The notes below the pieces were generated by a model. That model was not told where the DNA came from. It saw only the letters and a program-made list of their open reading frames with translations, and ran no database searches. The position numbers and the translations under genes are program-made. This document shows, one piece after another, positions 6,882 through 7,473 of a stretch of 7,473 bases of DNA. Position 1 is the first letter of the stretch, and each line of letters starts with the position of its first letter. The DNA comes from an uncultured Bacteroidota bacterium (GTDB lineage: Bacteria; Bacteroidota; Bacteroidia; NS11-12g; UBA9320), in contig CAJXLR010000072.1 of the NCBI GenBank assembly GCA_913056425.1, positions 1 through 7,473 of the forward strand, in the 5' to 3' direction.

Positions 6882-7473
6882 ATGACAAACAAGATTGTTT
6901 TATTTCTACTGGCCTTCGGATTGTTTTCGGCTTGCACGAACACAGAAAGCAACAGCACGGAAGAAGTTGTAACTGAAGACAGCACTGCGTTTGAAGTTAA
7001 AGTGGATCGCTTTGCAGATTTACAAGTGCTACGCTATCAAGTTCCGGGTTTCGAGAATTTGACAACCAAACAAAAAGCACTCGTTTACTACTTATCTCAA
7101 GCTGCGCTTAGTGGGCGAGACATTATTTATGCGTGCAACTACAAACACAACATACAAATCCGCAGAACTTTAGAAGAGATCTACCAAAAGTATGAAGGCG
7201 ACAAAACGTCTGAGAACTGGAAGGCTTTCGAAGTTTATTTGAAGCGTATCTGGTTTAGCAATGGTATACATCATCACTATTCAGAGAAAAAAATAAATCC
7301 AGATTTTGATGCCAACTATTTCAGCGAATTAGTTGCAAACACGCCAAACGCTGAGTGGCCAACAATTGAAGGAGAAACAGCCGAAGAAATGCTGGAGAAA
7401 CTCAAGCCGGTAATGTTTGACCCAACCATTGCGGCCAAGAAAGTTGTGAAAGACAAGGGAGTGGACAAGATCC
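6882..7473 (+). CDS. Dipeptidyl peptidase III family (M49) lipoprotein, N-terminal part (cut by window edge)
   Basis: An open frame from the ATG at 6882 runs to the right edge (197 codons plus 1 nt) without a stop. Residues 1-18 are a lipoprotein signal peptide (NK, hydrophobic core, lipobox FSAC with Cys18), followed by a Ser/Thr/Glu-rich linker to about residue 35. The mature part matches the Bacteroidota DPP III proteins I know: VDRFADLQVLRYQVPGFENL (41-60), a LVYYLSQAALSGRDII block (67-82), an arginine-rich IQIRRTLEEIY (91-101), and KRIWFSNGIHHHYS (121-134). M49 enzymes remove dipeptides from peptide N-termini using zinc. The zinc motif (HECLGH type) lies beyond the edge, so activity cannot be judged. 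An A-rich stretch instead of a Shine-Dalgarno sequence precedes the start, as is usual in this phylum. The lipobox suggests an envelope location, unlike the cytosolic eukaryotic enzyme. Confidence 0.88.
   Translation, partial: MTNKIVLFLLAFGLFSACTNTESNSTEEVVTEDSTAFEVKVDRFADLQVLRYQVPGFENLTTKQKALVYYLSQAALSGRDIIYACNYKHNIQIRRTLEEIYQKYEGDKTSENWKAFEVYLKRIWFSNGIHHHYSEKKINPDFDANYFSELVANTPNAEWPTIEGETAEEMLEKLKPVMFDPTIAAKKVVKDKGVDKI

Noticed and set aside
1..7473. CRISPR arrays, tRNAs, insertion sequences, phage or defence systems
   Set aside because: I noticed no spaced direct repeats, cloverleaf-like segments, transposase or defence domains; genes with housekeeping or envelope roles fill nearly all the sequence.

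Overview
This window looks like ordinary chromosomal sequence from a member of the Bacteroidota, probably a marine or aquatic Flavobacteriales-type organism. Four things point there: the family variants (a long Lgt, a cysteine-poor DUF2797 protein, a lipoprotein-type dipeptidyl peptidase III), TAnnTTTG-like -7 promoter elements, no convincing Shine-Dalgarno sequences, and moderate GC content. The phylum assignment is fairly secure; a genus cannot be given. I see no tRNA, rRNA, CRISPR array, insertion sequence, prophage or integration site, and no new multi-gene system.

Layout from left to right. (1) 1-857, minus: the N-terminal part of an M14 zinc carboxypeptidase-like lipoprotein, cut by the left edge. 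(2) 925-1740, plus: a DUF2797 protein, divergent from the peptidase, followed with zero spacing by (3) 1741-2946, a BaiN/HI0933-family flavoprotein starting at GTG. (4) A convergent junction of only 7 bp separates this pair from a minus-strand three-gene cluster. In transcription order the cluster is a PlsC-like acyltransferase (6791-5541), the tRNA methylthiotransferase MtaB (5519-4179) and the lipoprotein diacylglyceryl transferase Lgt (4135-2954). (5) A 90-bp divergent intergenic region with a perfect 7+2+7 palindrome. (6) 6882 to the right edge, plus: the N-terminal part of a lipoprotein-type dipeptidyl peptidase III (M49).

Functional links are loose. The acyltransferase and Lgt both act on membrane lipid (one probably makes phospholipid precursors, the other spends phospholipid on lipoproteins). 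The two edge peptidases carry lipobox signal peptides and are therefore predicted Lgt substrates. MtaB is a tRNA-modification gene lying between two envelope genes, a common kind of housekeeping arrangement. Genes fill almost the whole window; the longest gap is 90 bp.

The observations most worth a second look are these: a TAnnTTTG-like octamer lying exactly 4 nt before the ATG of three genes, which predicts leaderless transcripts; a GIY-YIG-like signature in the DUF2797 protein, which lacks the cysteine pairs I expect from the family; an Lgt with altered conserved residues and a cysteine-containing inserted loop; and the palindrome upstream of the dipeptidyl peptidase gene.
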